64,000 nt of DNA from Solea solea (GCF_958295425.1 NC_081146.1:10896985-10960984), one strand, 5' to 3'. Positions 24,551 through 38,237 are shown, counted from the first letter of the stretch. Numbers and translations: made by a program. The notes: generated from the sequence alone by a model not told the origin.

Positions 24551-27500
24551 TTAGCAGTTAATATATGGGGAAAACACTCGCCAGCTCTCCCCCAGCTTGA
24601 CTTCATTATGGGTGATCTGGCCATTTTTCATGGTCAGATCATCCGAAGCGTTTCCATTGTAGTTGCCACACAGCCCGCAGACAGCACCCTGGTAGTTGCT
24701 GGGCAGAGTAATGGTCAGTTTGCTCTTCCGGTCAAAGGTCACAGTGATTCCGGCTCTTGTCTCCACAACAACTCTCTGACTCCTTTCAAACACCTTGAGC
24801 TTATCTTTGTATTCCAGTGGCAACAAAGTAAGCTGCCCATTGAGCTAAAGACGGAAAAATGTGAAAATGAGCACACTGGAAGATGGCATGTCATGTCTTT
24901 GAGGTGTCAATCTTAAATATACAAATGAAAAATCAGCCTGTGGTTACCTCTTCAATACGTTTTAACTATATATTCTATGCTTCGCAGTATCTATACATCT
25001 ACATCCATACCTACCAGAACCCCTGTGTTTTCTCTGCTGATGTTGACAGTGATTCCATAAATGGAAAGGATGACAGCCCTTGTGTACGACACAGCTTTGC
25101 TTCTCAGGTGGTCATTCTGCACAGTCACGTTGAACAGCTCTTGTCCAGGCTCCTGAGCGCACAGTCCTGCCAGCTGATATACACATGCTCCCTGGAAGTT
25201 AAACTTGTGGCCATCGAAAGTGCGGTAGTGTGGGTCTCCTGAGGCTGAGCATGTGGCAGGACTGATGGGTCGGCAGCCACGCTCTCCATCCTCTATGGTG
25301 CACCTTTCCTGGGCAGGGCAGGATGCTTCACGACATGTCACCATGCTCAGGGTCGTATCACACTCACACAGGCGGCCACAAGCCTCATCAGCCCAGAAGC
25401 GCTGACCTGGCTTGTAATAGCGACCCTGATAGGAGCAACCACATGTTTTAGCACGCACACAGACACCAGCGCTGAGGACATAACCTGCATCACACATACA
25501 GGTCTCCACACAGACGCCTTTGCAGTTCGGCTTATATTCAGGGAAGGGACAGGATGGCTGACAAGGTGTGGCACACTCTTCATAGTGGCTGTGAGGTGGA
25601 CAGTCCATTGCTGGATAGAAGTGGAATTTAAAAGCATTAATGAAATAAAAGTTCTTCATTGATTGAATATTAGTTTGGTCACAAATACTCACGACAATCA
25701 AACTTTTTCCTCCAACCATTGATGGATATTCCTCTCTCATGACACTGCTGACTGTAGAAAGACAATGCCTGGCACAACATCTTCTTGTCGCCCTTATTCA
25801 AACACATATCATACACACAGCTGCTCATAAAGGCCCCAGGGTCCAGTTCTTTGTGACATGCCTCAAACACACCATTTTTCTTGGCCGTGAGGGCCCCGCA
25901 TGAAGTCTCAATTTCATAGCGCTTAACCTGTCTTTTATTACAGGTTGGACAGTTTTTCGTGCATGTGTCCCAGCAGGGATGGTCTTTGTTCTGTTCAGGT
26001 GTTTGCCAGCTCTTGGCCCACTCTATCACAGATGAGACAGCATTTCCAGAAGGATTCTGGAGCTCATCACCTCTGTTGCCATTGAAGTTTCCACACAGTC
26101 CACAAACCAAGCTGTAATAGCTGCTGGGCAGCATAATGACTATTTGCCAGATCCAGTCATAGCTGACAACAAGGCCAAAGTCTGTCTCTATAACTGCAGA
26201 GCGACCTTTCTGAGTCACTGACACTTGACCTTCACCCAGTTGTACTGGGAGATTCACCAGTTCCCCATCCACCTGAAGGGCATGGAATAGATCGTTTTAC
26301 AACCTGTGTGTATACACATTGTAACTAAAGTAACTAAAGATCTTACCATGACTTGACCAAATTTGTTCTTGACAATGCTGATGGTGAACCCATAGACAGA
26401 CACATCTATTTCCCTGACGTAGGAAACGGCTCTGTTTCCTCGATTATCATTCCTCTCAGTGACTGAGAACGGCACTAGACCGTCCAGATTCCCACAGGTC
26501 TTTGAGATGACGTACTTGCAGGTGCCCTGGAAGTCGAAGTTGTAACCATCAAACGTATGGTAGTGTGGGTCACCCCAGGCCCAGCATTTGCCTGTGTATT
26601 TAGGGATGCACACAGCTTCGCCCTCCTCCACACGGCATGTCTCCATGACTCGACAATTGGCATCTTTGCAGGGATCTGCACAGGATAAATCAGGGGAAAT
26701 CACTCCCAATTTCTTTATTTTTAATTACGTGATTAAAACGTTATGAATCATTCAATTTATCTGACTTGCCTTTGTTATAGCATGCCCGTTTTCCTTTCTT
26801 GATCATACATTTGGTGCCTTGAGGGCAGGTGTGTTTTTCACAGAGCAGGCCTTTCATTTGACAGGAGCACTTGGTGTTACAGCCTTCCTCGTACACAATC
26901 TCTCCAAGCTTGGGGTGGAGATTGCATTCATTATACAGAGAAAACAAAACAACAGGTTCAAGAGAGGTCATTCAAGACGTTTTTTACATGGTCACAAAAC
27001 ATAAAGGCAATCTGCTTCATACGTTTAGGAGAAATCCTCAATGAACACATTTCAGATCAAACTGGCTTATAGCCACCAATGTGGAAAATTCAACAATAAT
27101 CAACTGAAGGCAACTGTATTGCCATGTCATCATGGCAGAGAAGAATCTATGTTACTGTATATGAAATTGCCTCTCTGTAAAGAGGTGTTGAACATTACCT
27201 TGTAGTTTTTCCCATTGTCAAAGCAGCCACACTCAGTGTCATTAACACATGTGTGTCCATTGTATAAGAAGCCAGTATCACATTCACAGCCTTCTACACA
27301 GGTGCCGAAGCACCCAGCTATCTCTGGAAGGCCTGGGCAGGATGCAGAATTGAGGTCTTCACACACCTCATAGTGACTGTTGGCGTGGCATTTCATGGCT
27401 GAAATAAATCACGTGGTGGAAGTGTATTAGAGAACATGTGCTACAGGGCAATAAGAAGAAACAAAAAAGTTATTTTTTTACTCACGACAGAATGAAGGCG

Positions 27501-30500
27501 TCCTCCAGTTTTTCACATCTACTCCTGCATAGTGACAGCTGAAGGCATAGGCTGCTATGGTGTTGCACAGCACCTTTCCATCCCCATAGGAAGCGCACAT
27601 ATCATACACACAGTCATTAAAGTATGGCTGAGGGTCTAGTTTACTATGGCAGGCTTCAAAAGGACCTTTGGATGCTGTAAGAATTCCACAGTAAATGGAC
27701 TTTGAAAACAAAGCCTTTTGGACTTGGTTACAACTGGGACAGGACTTTCCTTTGCAGCCATTGCTGCACACCACACCAGGAATGGAGACCTGCCATGATT
27801 TTCCAAATGTGTTCACGTTCCGTGTGAGCCTATGGTCGGGCATTTGAAAGTCATCTTTTTTGTTGTCATTGAAGTTGCCACACAGACCACAGACCTTATC
27901 CCGGTAGTTACCAGGTACCGTGACAGTCACACGGTAGACCAGATCGTAAGTGACAAGCAGCCCGAAATCTGTTGCAATAACATAATTCATGCCTTCCTGA
28001 TAGACCAGTACAGCTCCATCATTAAGACTGAGTGGTAAAAGGGAGGTAAACAGTCCATTTACCTGAAAAGGGAGGAAAGTTTGACTAGTGATGATAAGAA
28101 TGATGAAAATATAAAATGATCATATACATGTGTCAGGTATGTAACCACAATAATATCATCTTTTTCCAAATATAGATGAGTACCAATAAAAAATGAAGCC
28201 TGGTGTATACTTTGTTGTGCAACACGACCAAAGCCACTGCACCTAACCTCTTGATGCCTCATTTTTAGTTCCCTAAAAAAGTAGTAAATCTGTATCAATT
28301 TAGTTATATACCATTTACATTTATTAGTATGAGTATTAATTTCATTTTTATTTACATATTTAAATTGGACTGAGATGGAATTCTAATTCTCTGAAGTTTT
28401 TACTTTATGCTTCAGGTTTCAGTCTTCTTCATATGTGTAACCACACTCTTCCAGGGGGCTCTTGCAGTTGCCATATTTTCTTTCCCTCAAGCTTGTTTAT
28501 CTGTATCCAAATCTGTGGATTTGATAATGGATGAATTTAATGACGTTGATGATATAATTTGAGGAGGAAGAGATTTTTGAATTTACTTATACTGAGTAGC
28601 AGGGCAAGAAAGTGAGGTGGACAGTGAAAGCTCTGAGATAATAACAGGTTTACATCGCATCCCCACTACTATCACACTCTATGACGAACTATGATTGTGG
28701 CCACAACACAAGAAAATTCTACAGTTGCACAACATGCAAAAATGTCTTGTATAAATGTCTTGTATGAGTAGCCTAAAATTCAGGATTAAGTGTTTACCAT
28801 GACTCCAAACATGTTGTTACTTATTTTGAGATCGAAGCCATAGACTTGCACTGCAACCAGTTTAGTGACAGACATCACTTTGTTGTTCATCAACCGGTCC
28901 CTTTGCACATTCTCCACCAGAACAGAGAAATCCACCAAGTGGGTGCCCTCCAGCCCACAGCTCTTGGAGAGTGTGTATGTGCAAGAGCCCTGGAAATCAT
29001 ATGTTAGCCCATCAAATGACCGGTAATGGGGATCCGCAGAGTGGCACACACTCTTACCAACAGGGTGACATTTTTGGACCCCATTCTCTACTTTGCATTG
29101 CTCATTAGGGCCACATGTGAATTTCTTGCACTTAACCTGAGGAAAACAAAATTGAATCACTGTAAAAATCCAACAATTGGTATTCCATACAACAGTTATT
29201 AAACTGTTATTTGTTCTTTCAGTATCTATTACCTCTCCACCGTCAGTGCATCTGCACTTCTCCTGACACTGACCATCGGGATAAAACACTTGGCCGGCCT
29301 GGTAGTATTTGTCATTGTAGATGCAACCACAGCTTGAGAAGGGAACACATGTGTCTCCACTGAGGATGTACCCCTCATCACAGACACAATCTTCCCCACA
29401 CTGATCCTTGCAGAATTGAGGAAGGATCAGACTCTTGCATGTGGCAGGACATGCAGTTGCACAAATTTCATAGTGGCTATGAACTGGACATTTCTGTGCT
29501 GTACACAAAAAACATAAAAGAAAATATGAACATTTTCAGGGCAATATATAAGAGATATTTATATAAAGATCCCAGTTGTCAGCAAAGACTACACAAAGCT
29601 ACATACAATTCCAGATGGAAGAAACACATTATACACAAAAAAGGACAGGTTCACAGAGCAGTTTAAAAGCTAATTTTCACTTTGCTTGTTATGTAAATTA
29701 TTTTATTAAAAAAAGTCTCACCACAGAATTGACTGGTTCTCCAGCTGTACACCTTGGCCCCAACAGCCTGGCAGGCAGATGTGTATGCTGCAATTGCCTC
29801 ACATAGCACATCCTTTCTGCCTTTATACAGACAAACATCATAAACACAATCCTCAAAGTATCCAGCAGGATCCACCTTTGCATGGCAGTCACGGAAAGGC
29901 CCATGGGAATCCGTCATCATACCACAGAAATCTCCTTTTTCATACTGAGCCTTGTAGGTAATGTCACAACTTGGACACACCCCTTTACAGCCTTCGACAC
30001 AGCCCGGGATCTCAGCCACACGCCAACTGGTACCAAAAGGTGTTGGTGCGACAGCTTTGTCACCATTCTTTGGAATAAGGTCATCCCGTGATTTGCCATT
30101 GTAGTTGCCACAGAGGCCACAAACGGCTTCCATGTAGTTGCTTGGCAATTTTACAAACACAACACTCCTCCAGTTGAAGGAGACTTTGAGGTCAAAGTTT
30201 GTGGTGACAACAGCTCTGGAGCCGCTCCTATACACAGATACCTGCCCTCCTGCCAGGTCGACGGGCAGGTTGACCAGCTCATTATTCACCTAGAGGAGAA
30301 TATATTATGCTATAAACCATGATGAAATATGAACAGAGAAGAGAGCAATGACTCGTGCAGTTACTTGTGTAGTTCCTACCATGATCCGGCCTGTGTGTGT
30401 CCTCGTAATAACAATGCTGAGGGAATACACCTTGATCTCTACTAACTTGGTGAAGGAAACTGCTTTGCTGCCACGGTGATCATTCTGCACCAAAATTTCA

Positions 30501-33500
30501 AAGGGCACCAACTCTGGTCTCTTGGAGCAGAGTGCAACAAGTTGGTACACACATGTGCCCTGGAAGTCAAACCTCTTCTTGTCAAAGGTTGTGTAGTGTG
30601 GGTCTCCTGAGGCCTTGCATGTGCTGTATGAGACAGGCTGACACTTTCTTATGCCCTCAACCACCTGGCACTGTGTCCCTGCCCCACAGCCTTTATTCTG
30701 GCAGTCTACTTGTCTTTTTCCAGGGAGGCATTTACACCAGCTCTGGCAGCCCTGATCAGCCCAGAAGGACTCCCCAGCAGGGACATATCGTCCTTCATAG
30801 GTGCAGCCACACTGGTCAGCAGGTACACACTGACCTCCACTCAAAACAAAGCCTGCATTGCAGGTGCAGGTCTCCACACATGGGCGTTTGCATTTGGAGG
30901 GAGCATTAGGATCAGAACAAGTGACAGGACAGGCATTGCCACAGAGCTCATAGTGACTGTTGGCTGGACATTTGGCAGCTTTAGGGGTGTAAAGAAGAAT
31001 ATTGTGTGATCAATGATCTTATCAACAATCAAGATAGAAATGGGCTAATTTTATGATTTATTTTTCCAACATGACTTACAACATTTTGCCTCCTTTCTCC
31101 AGTCTTGAACCTGAATCCCAACATCCTGGCAGGCATCAGCGTATGCCTCCAATGCCTGACAAAGGAAATGATGATTGCCACCGCCCATGCAAACGTCATA
31201 TTTGCAGTTCTCCAGGTATGTATGTGGGTCCATGATGGAATGGCATTTGCTAAATGGCCCATTTACTACAAGTGTGATAAGCCCACAGAACGAGTTCCCC
31301 TCCCACTTCTTCATCAACTTGTCTTCACACTTTTCACACCCACCCACACAGTCATCTCTGCACAGAGCGTCTTTCACCAGCCCCGGCACCTTCCAGCTGC
31401 GACCAAAGGCCACAGCCCCACGTGTCTGTGTGCCAGAGGGTGTGGTGAAATCATCATCGGGGTTGCCATTGAAATTGCCACAGAGACCACAGGTCTTACC
31501 AGCAAAACTGCTGGACAGAGTGACAATGAGCTGGTGGTTCCAGTCATAACGCACAGTCAGGCCAAAATCAGTCTCAATGAGCACAAAGCGACCACTGTGA
31601 CTCATAACAAGTTTGTTGTTGTTCAAGGTTACAGGCAAATTCCACACGATGTTGTCAATCTTCACAAAGGAAAACAGAAAATACATCATAAAGGTATGAA
31701 ATCAATAAATGATCAAGGATGCAGTTCAATGCTCCATGCAAAGAAATACAGTAGAAGAGAAAAAGAGATTTAAAAGAATTACATTAATAAAACAATATTC
31801 ATTTTGGAAAAGAGGAAAAGAAAAATCTTACCCTCACACGACCTGTCTCAGACCGAGCTACTGTGATGGACACGTCATACACTTTCACTGTGACCAGGGT
31901 GACATAAGACACCCTGAGGCTTCCCCTATTCTCATTCTGGGCAAGGACCTCAAAGGCTGGGGAATCATTCTTTCCACAGTTTTTGGCAATAACATAAGTG
32001 CAGGTACCCATGAAGTCAAAGCGTCGTCCGTCAAAGGTATGGTAGTGAGGATCTCCCTTAGCCCAGCAGGTGCCGGGCAAAGCGCTTCTCACTAAAAATA
32101 CAACAAAATAGATAAATATCAAGTTAATCTGCATTGTACATTTTTGTTTCCACATAGTTTCAATTTAGTGTTTATTATGATATATGTTTGATTATTATTA
32201 ATTTTTTTTTTACAATCAACAAGTGTAGTGTGTGTTTCTTACCTGGCTGTAAACATTGTGCCGGAGCACCATAACTATTCCATTTCTTGAGTCCTATGCT
32301 GTAAAGAGCAAAGCGGGAGTCGGAGCTGGACACGGCTTGTCTACCACTATGAGAAATCTGGGTCCATGAGAAATCTGTCCCTGCAACCGTTTCCCACTTG
32401 ACATTACGAGGCAAGCTTCTACCATCGATACGCAGCTTTCCCAATGCACTAGTCCGCACCACAACCAGGGCTTGACTGTCAAACCCTTTGAAAGCCTCTA
32501 GTGAGTAAGAGGTGCAAAAACGGTCTGTGGACAGGATGGTCATCAAGAAAGGGTCATAGTGTTGTGATTTGCCATTGAAGAACATGAGGACCTGAATGCC
32601 TTGATCAGCCTGAATGAACACCGTCTTCTTTTTTTGGGACTTGATTGTCACTGTCTGCCCACTGATCATTTTAATCACCTGTTCAGTGTTGCCATTTCGG
32701 ACAGTAACCTGGGTGGGCTGGGAAGCCTGGATAATAACACTATCATGATTGTCGTGGAGTGTCAGGGGAGGGACAATGAAGCTGGATCCCCAGCTGCTGA
32801 CAGGCAGTAGTTGCTCGTTAACATGGTCACATGCTGAGAAGCGCAGAGTGCAACTGTGACCTGTGAAAACAGCAACAGGGTACTGGGAGTAAACCCTGCT
32901 GCCAGAGAGGTCATCTGTGCTCTGGAGCTGGACACTCTCATATGGCTGGAGATCTATTACCATTTGAGCGCCCTTCTTATAGACATGATGCTGGAACACG
33001 ATGGGCCCTTGTGTTAAAATTTCAATTCTGTTTCTCTGTTTTCCATTTGTCACAGAGAACTCTTTAAAGGTGCCTTTGGGGGATTCCCTGGGTGTGAAGA
33101 TGAAATATTCATTACCCCATTCAGTGGTGGGATACACCAAAGAGGTGTCAGCTGTGTGTAACTTGTAGTTGAAAGAAGTCACAGCCACATCTGCTGAGGC
33201 TTCAATGCGCACTGAGTTGGGAGACTTCACGGAGCCGTACATCTCAACTTGGGCAGGGAGAGATACAGTGACCCCTTCTCCAGCATTGAGAGTTTCTTCT
33301 TGTCTGAATTTTAAGGGCGGCACAGACACTGTCACTTTAGTATTGGCCTCAACAGCAGTGATATAGAGCCGATGGCTCGGGGTTTCATCATTTTTAATCC
33401 AATTCTGCATGAATGACAGGACAAACTCCTTGCCTACTGATCCAGCGGACGATGGACCTGACAGATGGAAGCAAAGAGACAGAAAACACACATGTCAACA

Positions 33501-34464
33501 AAAAGAGTTCTCCTTAAGCAAAGCAGTCAGGAACAAAACTATTCCCCACTTCATGTATTTGAAGACATTTCTTTAAATGAATGATGTTATTTGTGCCTCG
33601 GCAATCAAAGGATTCAGATGAGCAAAACAACCTTGGCTGGAGACATACAGTATTTGATCATAGGAACAGTACAACAAAACAATATGACACTCGAGAGAAA
33701 GCAACTTAAAAATACCTTCATTTCAAAGTTAAAAAGCACAAATGAATGCTTGTCTGTAAAAAGATAAAGCATTTTTTCAATCGCCACTGAAAGAGCTTTA
33801 AACTGAGGAAAAGACACTTGACTGCCTCTCAGCAGCACTCAATAAGTCACTTTTGCAGACAATATAATTGCATAATTGAAATATTATAAATATCTGTCCC
33901 CTATCTGTGAAAAGAACATTTTCTGTGCTCAGTCAGGGCCTAGAGGATTTAGATTACATCCCTGTGTCAGCAATTCATTATAATAGATTCAACTCAATAG
34001 CAGCTGAAGGTAAATGCTAATCCCTAACAAAAACACATGTCTATTTAGATGACTATCTAGTATGTGCCGCACTCTCAAATCCTTAACGCGTTTAACATTC
34101 TGCTTCATTCACACAAAAAACCTGGTACGGCTGCACAACAATGCACAACTGATGGGACTGACAACCTGGATTACTTTTCTCAAATTGAGCGATAACTTGG
34201 CTTCATATCCTGACGGGGAATTCAGAGCCAAGGCTTGAGGGAAGATGCCGTGATTTATTAACTGAGCAGAAGCACATTTAGTCAGATTAACTAGATTTTA
34301 ATGGCAAGCAGATGTTTTGGAGTTTCAAAATATTTATTCAATGTACTGCATATACATATATACATATATATATTTTTACAGTTTTTATATACTGTAAGTA
34401 TATAAAAAATATACTTACAGTTGAGTAAAACCCCCAAAGCACAAAGCAGCAGCAGAGTACCCAT
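24551..34464 (-). CDS. fcgbp: FCGBP-like gene B: IgGFc-binding domain plus five VWD repeats, 15 coding exons
   Basis: Secreted, disulphide-rich mucus protein. Exons: 34,419-34,464; 32,243-33,457; 31,832-32,091; 31,080-31,659; 30,380-30,978; 29,722-30,289; 29,233-29,498; 28,798-29,136; 27,486-28,062; 27,199-27,398; 26,770-26,908; 26,347-26,675; 25,693-26,272; 25,015-25,610; 24,551-24,844. They sum to 6,588 bp, 2,195 aa, and every phase closes. Order: signal peptide (1-16), IgGFc_binding domain (about 25-415), then VWD-C8-TIL four times and a fifth VWD that ends the protein. GDPH self-cleavage sites are at 433-436, 825-828, 1631-1634 and 2024-2027; VWD3 has ADPH (1212-1215). All five VWDs keep CGLC. 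The intron after 26,770 uses a GC donor (AAAG|GCAAGT). The protein stops after VWD5 at SPYINC, without a fifth C8/TIL. Family assignment is secure; orthology to mammalian FCGBP is not claimed. Confidence 0.93.
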
Positions 34465-34546
34465 GGTGGCTAAAAGACACAAATATTTGAGTTACATTTT
34501 ACATATAAGTTGCAGCATAAATGATGTCAGAGTGAATAGGGCTTAC

Positions 34547-34588
34547 CTTCTGAGAGTATGAAGATGTTTTTCGTGCCATCCTTTTATA
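34547..34588 (-). promoter_or_regulatory. core promoter and 5' UTR mini-exon of gene B
   Basis: TATAAAAGG (34,580-34,588) stands about 30 bp before a short untranslated exon that ends at a GTAAGC donor (34,541-34,546). The matching acceptor TCTTTTAG precedes CCACCATGG at the start codon, a good Kozak context. The transcription start is inferred at about 34,555. Confidence 0.7.
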
Positions 34589-35785
34589 CATCCTGATGGA
34601 AGACACTTAGCCAATGGACCAGTAATCTAAAAACAATTATTTCAGTTCAAAATAAACATTCCTGTAAAACAAATGAAGGCAGATCCTGGGAGTGACATGT
34701 AGGTCCTGCTGTAGGTTGACATAAGTGTGATTCTTTAATCCCACCACACCCAGTACCCAAGAGTTTGTTGTGAAAATGATTGCTAAATAGTTGTCTGATT
34801 GTGTGATTGTATTTCTTGAAAGAAGAGAGAAAGCAAGACGGTCAACAGAGCACAGTCTATGACGTTCTCTGCATGAGAACAGCGCCAGCTTTAATAAAAG
34901 ATAAAATGGGAGGTGAGGGGAGTTGTAGGCAGTGTTGCCAACTTAGTATATTTGGCGAGTATTCAGACCCTTCTAGTGACTCTTTTTCAAAAAAGTGACT
35001 AGCGTCAAATCTGCCAACTTTTTCTGGTGTTATTTTCAACTGGGCAAGGTGAAACAAATTACATAATTGCAAAATTACCTGAGAGTCTCAGCAGAAAGCA
35101 CTCAAGTTTGATAACAGAGCTGTTTTGTGGACTGCAAAATGTAGAGGATTTGTTTTGATCTTTCACATCACATACAGCATATACATAATCAGCAGTGATT
35201 GTACATTTGTGCCCAAAATGTGACTTGTTTTTTCTGCTCTTATTAGCTTTACTTTTGAAATGCTCCAGTGCCTTGTCCATCAGTTTAAAGACTCCACCAA
35301 GTATATACACCTTACTCACTTATACACTTTAAAACATTTTATGTTATTTGTGTTTTTAAAGTCTATTCCTGCTTGTAGTGCAATGCCACAGTCAATACCA
35401 AGAACAGACGAAACAATGACACTGAGACTTTCTGTTGGTTTTGTGCATCGCCTAAGAAAAGCAGCAATAGTGGAGGATAATTAATGTTTGCGACAGAGCC
35501 TAAGTAAATACTTTGTAACTGTAAACGTGTTATGGATCTAAATGAAGGTGTGTGCCCTCTATTTTTGTTGGATCATAATCCTCAATAAACAGAAACGACC
35601 TTATGGTCTGACTCATACTCAAACTCCTTTAATATCAAATTAAAATGAGTACTGGCCCACAACATCCTCCACCTGTAGCTAGATTATACACAAAATATAA
35701 TACTAAATATGATTGTTAGCCATTGTCAGGGACAGTGCGCAATATTTTCACAATAATAATACCTAAGGTAATATGAATCACTCAT

Positions 35786-35806
35786 TTAAATGTATGTATG
35801 TATATG

Positions 35807-35866
<60 letters not shown>
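35786..35866. repeat. (TATG)n/(TA)n microsatellite
   Basis: Tatg repeats grade into a long uninterrupted TA run. Confidence 0.95.
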
Positions 35867-36289
35867 CTGTATATATGAGCATGTTTTTTATTATTTTATT
35901 ATTTTTATTACAGTTGTCCAAATGTTATTATTAAATTTTAATTTCAATTTGCATCATAAATGTGTTTTTTTTCCACTTTTACTGTGAAATTCTGTGAAAT
36001 ACCATCATGAATATCGTTGGAAATGGAAATTGTGATTTGACTTGAAGCTAATTTCCCACATAGTTTAACTTTTTTTTCACATGATCAGCCCCATCATGAC
36101 CAGACTGGACACTCGTTGGCCTACAGGTCGTTTGAGTTTGAGACCAGTGGTTTAAAGACATGCGGTGTTATACTTCCAAGTGTAAAGAATTTAAAGAAAG
36201 ACGCAGCAAACAATATTTAAATGGTTTAGTTACCTCGTGAAGTTGCTGATAAACAAATATACTGTACTTCAGTAGAGATTTAATCTTTA

Positions 36290-36900
36290 AACGTGTACAC
36301 TATTAAGTGAATGCTTGTACACACTGTTGCTGTGGCGAGGCTTACTAGTCAGGAAATGACCAAGGCCCCATCAATTGACTGAACTGTGTGAGTGGAGAAC
36401 ATTAAGTTGTCCCCAAAGACTACACAACTTACTATAATGTAACAGAGAGGAACTTTGACTGTCACCATGGTCTAACTCAGACTCCACCCCAGCATCTCTC
36501 CTCAATATCACTGCGACTGCAGTTCTTTTGTGAGTCCATTCACCGGTAAGACATTGATTCCACAGTTGTACCTTCACCATTCCTTCCTGTGTGGTGACTG
36601 ATAATCCACACAGGAGGATCTGAAACACACACAAGTCTGGAGGAGCTGCCCTCACAATGTTCACGCGAAGAGATCAGACTGAGCCACTGCTCATTGGCCT
36701 TATCTGAATATACACATCTTGGAGGGCACACTCACACTGACCATGAGGTACACACTTTCCATCAAACACTTTTCTATGGCTGCACTAGGAACCCTTTGAA
36801 CATCCTGTAGCTGGAGCAGATCAGGGAATGAATCGGAGGAAGGACCAACACATTCCCTTGGACTATTGCTGTCACGACACTGGAGAGCTGGTGGCATTAT
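36290..36900 (-). pseudogene. decayed VWD and TIL exons (copy 2, upstream of gene B)
   Basis: 36,300-36,600 aligns with 2,250-2,600 over most of its length (shared gaactttgactgtcacca and gtggtgactgataatccaca). The CGLCGN core has become CSLWGQ, so this copy is more decayed. Just upstream, 36,700-36,900 retains KVFDGKCVPHGQCEC, the end of a TIL domain, between stops. Together they are the 3' exons of the decayed FCGBP-like gene that runs to 48 kb. Confidence 0.7.
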
Positions 36901-37559
36901 TCAGAGTGGGCCAGATACTTGATAAATCCACCGTGATTTACATCATTCACTTACAGAAATAAGTGTTTTCTTGTCATGATGCTACTGGTGTTCCTTTAGC
37001 CAGTGCAAGACAAATGTCCATGTGCCCTGCTTCAGCACAAAGGGCCCTAACACACATTCCTCTACAAATATCAGCTCAACACCACTGTTCGAACACTGCT
37101 TGAATTCTATTCTGTTGTCCATCAGGATGTCACGGAACATGCTTTCATGTGAGGACAGGGTGCACACCACAAGTGTCAACTGTCCAGGAGCTAGTACAGA
37201 GAAGCTGTGGCATTGTACACCTGTGGTACAGTTAAGTCAGTCGGTTCCTACCCCAGATGGTGTGTTGTTGATAGACGGTGTGTTGTTGATAAACGGTCTA
37301 TTGCCAATGTCCCTCCTTTGTCTTAACGCACAGGGTGTTCTCCATTCAGCTAAAATAACAGACATAACTTTATTTACCACCCTTTTAACTAACAAAGAAT
37401 AGTCATGTCAAATTTCAGAGACAAGGGCGGACACCAAGCAAGCACTGTGGTGAGGCAGAATAACACCTTCCAAGGTGATGTAGCCAAAGCCAGCAAACAC
37501 CCTGTGTTTAAAAACAAATCCATCAGTTACTGAGCAGTTTTATATGAAGCCACAGGTCA

Positions 37560-37770
37560 CTTTTCCTTTGTTACAGTTGCACATTTGGCAACTTTTGTCA
37601 GTGGAGAACGGACAAGAAAGCCGAGAAAGCTGTGCCTCATTCATGCAGCCATAGTCAGAAACCAGCACACACTGTCCGTCACTTGGAACAAAGCCAAGGT
37701 CACACTGGAGCACTCCTCACAACCTCCACTACAGTTCCCACAAGAGGACACACACAGCACACACAGTAGC
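37560..37770 (-). pseudogene. TIL + VWC-like exon with a frameshift (copy 2)
   Basis: One minus frame reads CDLGFVPSDGQCVLVSDYGC and later SCQMCNCNKGKVTC, a clear TIL end plus VWC-like segment. The preceding CGNCSGGCEE lies in another frame, so a single shift separates them. It aligns with the poorer copy at 3,040-3,200. Confidence 0.75.
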
Positions 37771-38020
37771 CGTGTCCCAATAGTTAAGGCTGTATCCTCC
37801 AAGTGTGCAGCCGACAAGGCGATTGGCCCAGTCGGCTGCACACTTGAAGTCACATGTTGTGAGAAATGGGCACAATTCATGGTTTCCCTTCTTCTTTTTC
37901 CTAATACATTTTTAAAATGACATTCCAGCAGGCTATACACATGTTAAATGCCCCCTCCACAGTTACAAGTTCGGAATCACAGTCCTTCTCACCCCTCGAA
38001 GCCTGACTGCTGTTTTACCC

Positions 38021-38237
38021 CTGGACTTGCTTGAGTTGAAGACGTTCCACCTCTCATCCAAGAGGCCTCTACAGTTCTGACTAATTAGTAGGAGGTTCAA
38101 GTTTCAACTTAACGCCTCTCTCAACTGGTATCAGCCTCAGAGGTTAAATATCTGGTTCTTCCTACTAGTTAGTCAGAACTGAAGAAGCCTCTTGGATGAG
38201 AGGTGAAATGTCTTCAACTCAACTCAAGCAAGTCCAG
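38021..38237. mobile_element. 217-bp inverted-repeat (MITE-like) element
   Basis: ctggacttgcttgagttgaa opens the left arm (38,021) and its reverse complement closes the right arm (ends 38,237). The arms of about 75 bp also share 'cctctcatccaagaggcc' and its inverse with few mismatches, leaving about 60 bp of spacer. No coding capacity. It is absent from the homologous block near gene A. Confidence 0.7.

Noticed and set aside
31105..31773. 222-codon plus-strand ORF
   Set aside because: Antisense shadow of gene B exon 4; no domain of its own.
33169..33366. Plus-strand ORF repeated almost exactly at 61-258
   Set aside because: Antisense of exon 2 in both FCGBP-like copies; useful only as proof of duplication.
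35260..35484. Plus ORF ending RLRKAAIVEDN
   Set aside because: Short and without a recognisable family; sequence is shared only with decayed intergenic DNA.
37022..37402. 126-codon plus ORF
   Set aside because: Lies over decayed FCGBP-like DNA with low-complexity repeats (GVLLIDGVLLINGLL); no domain.
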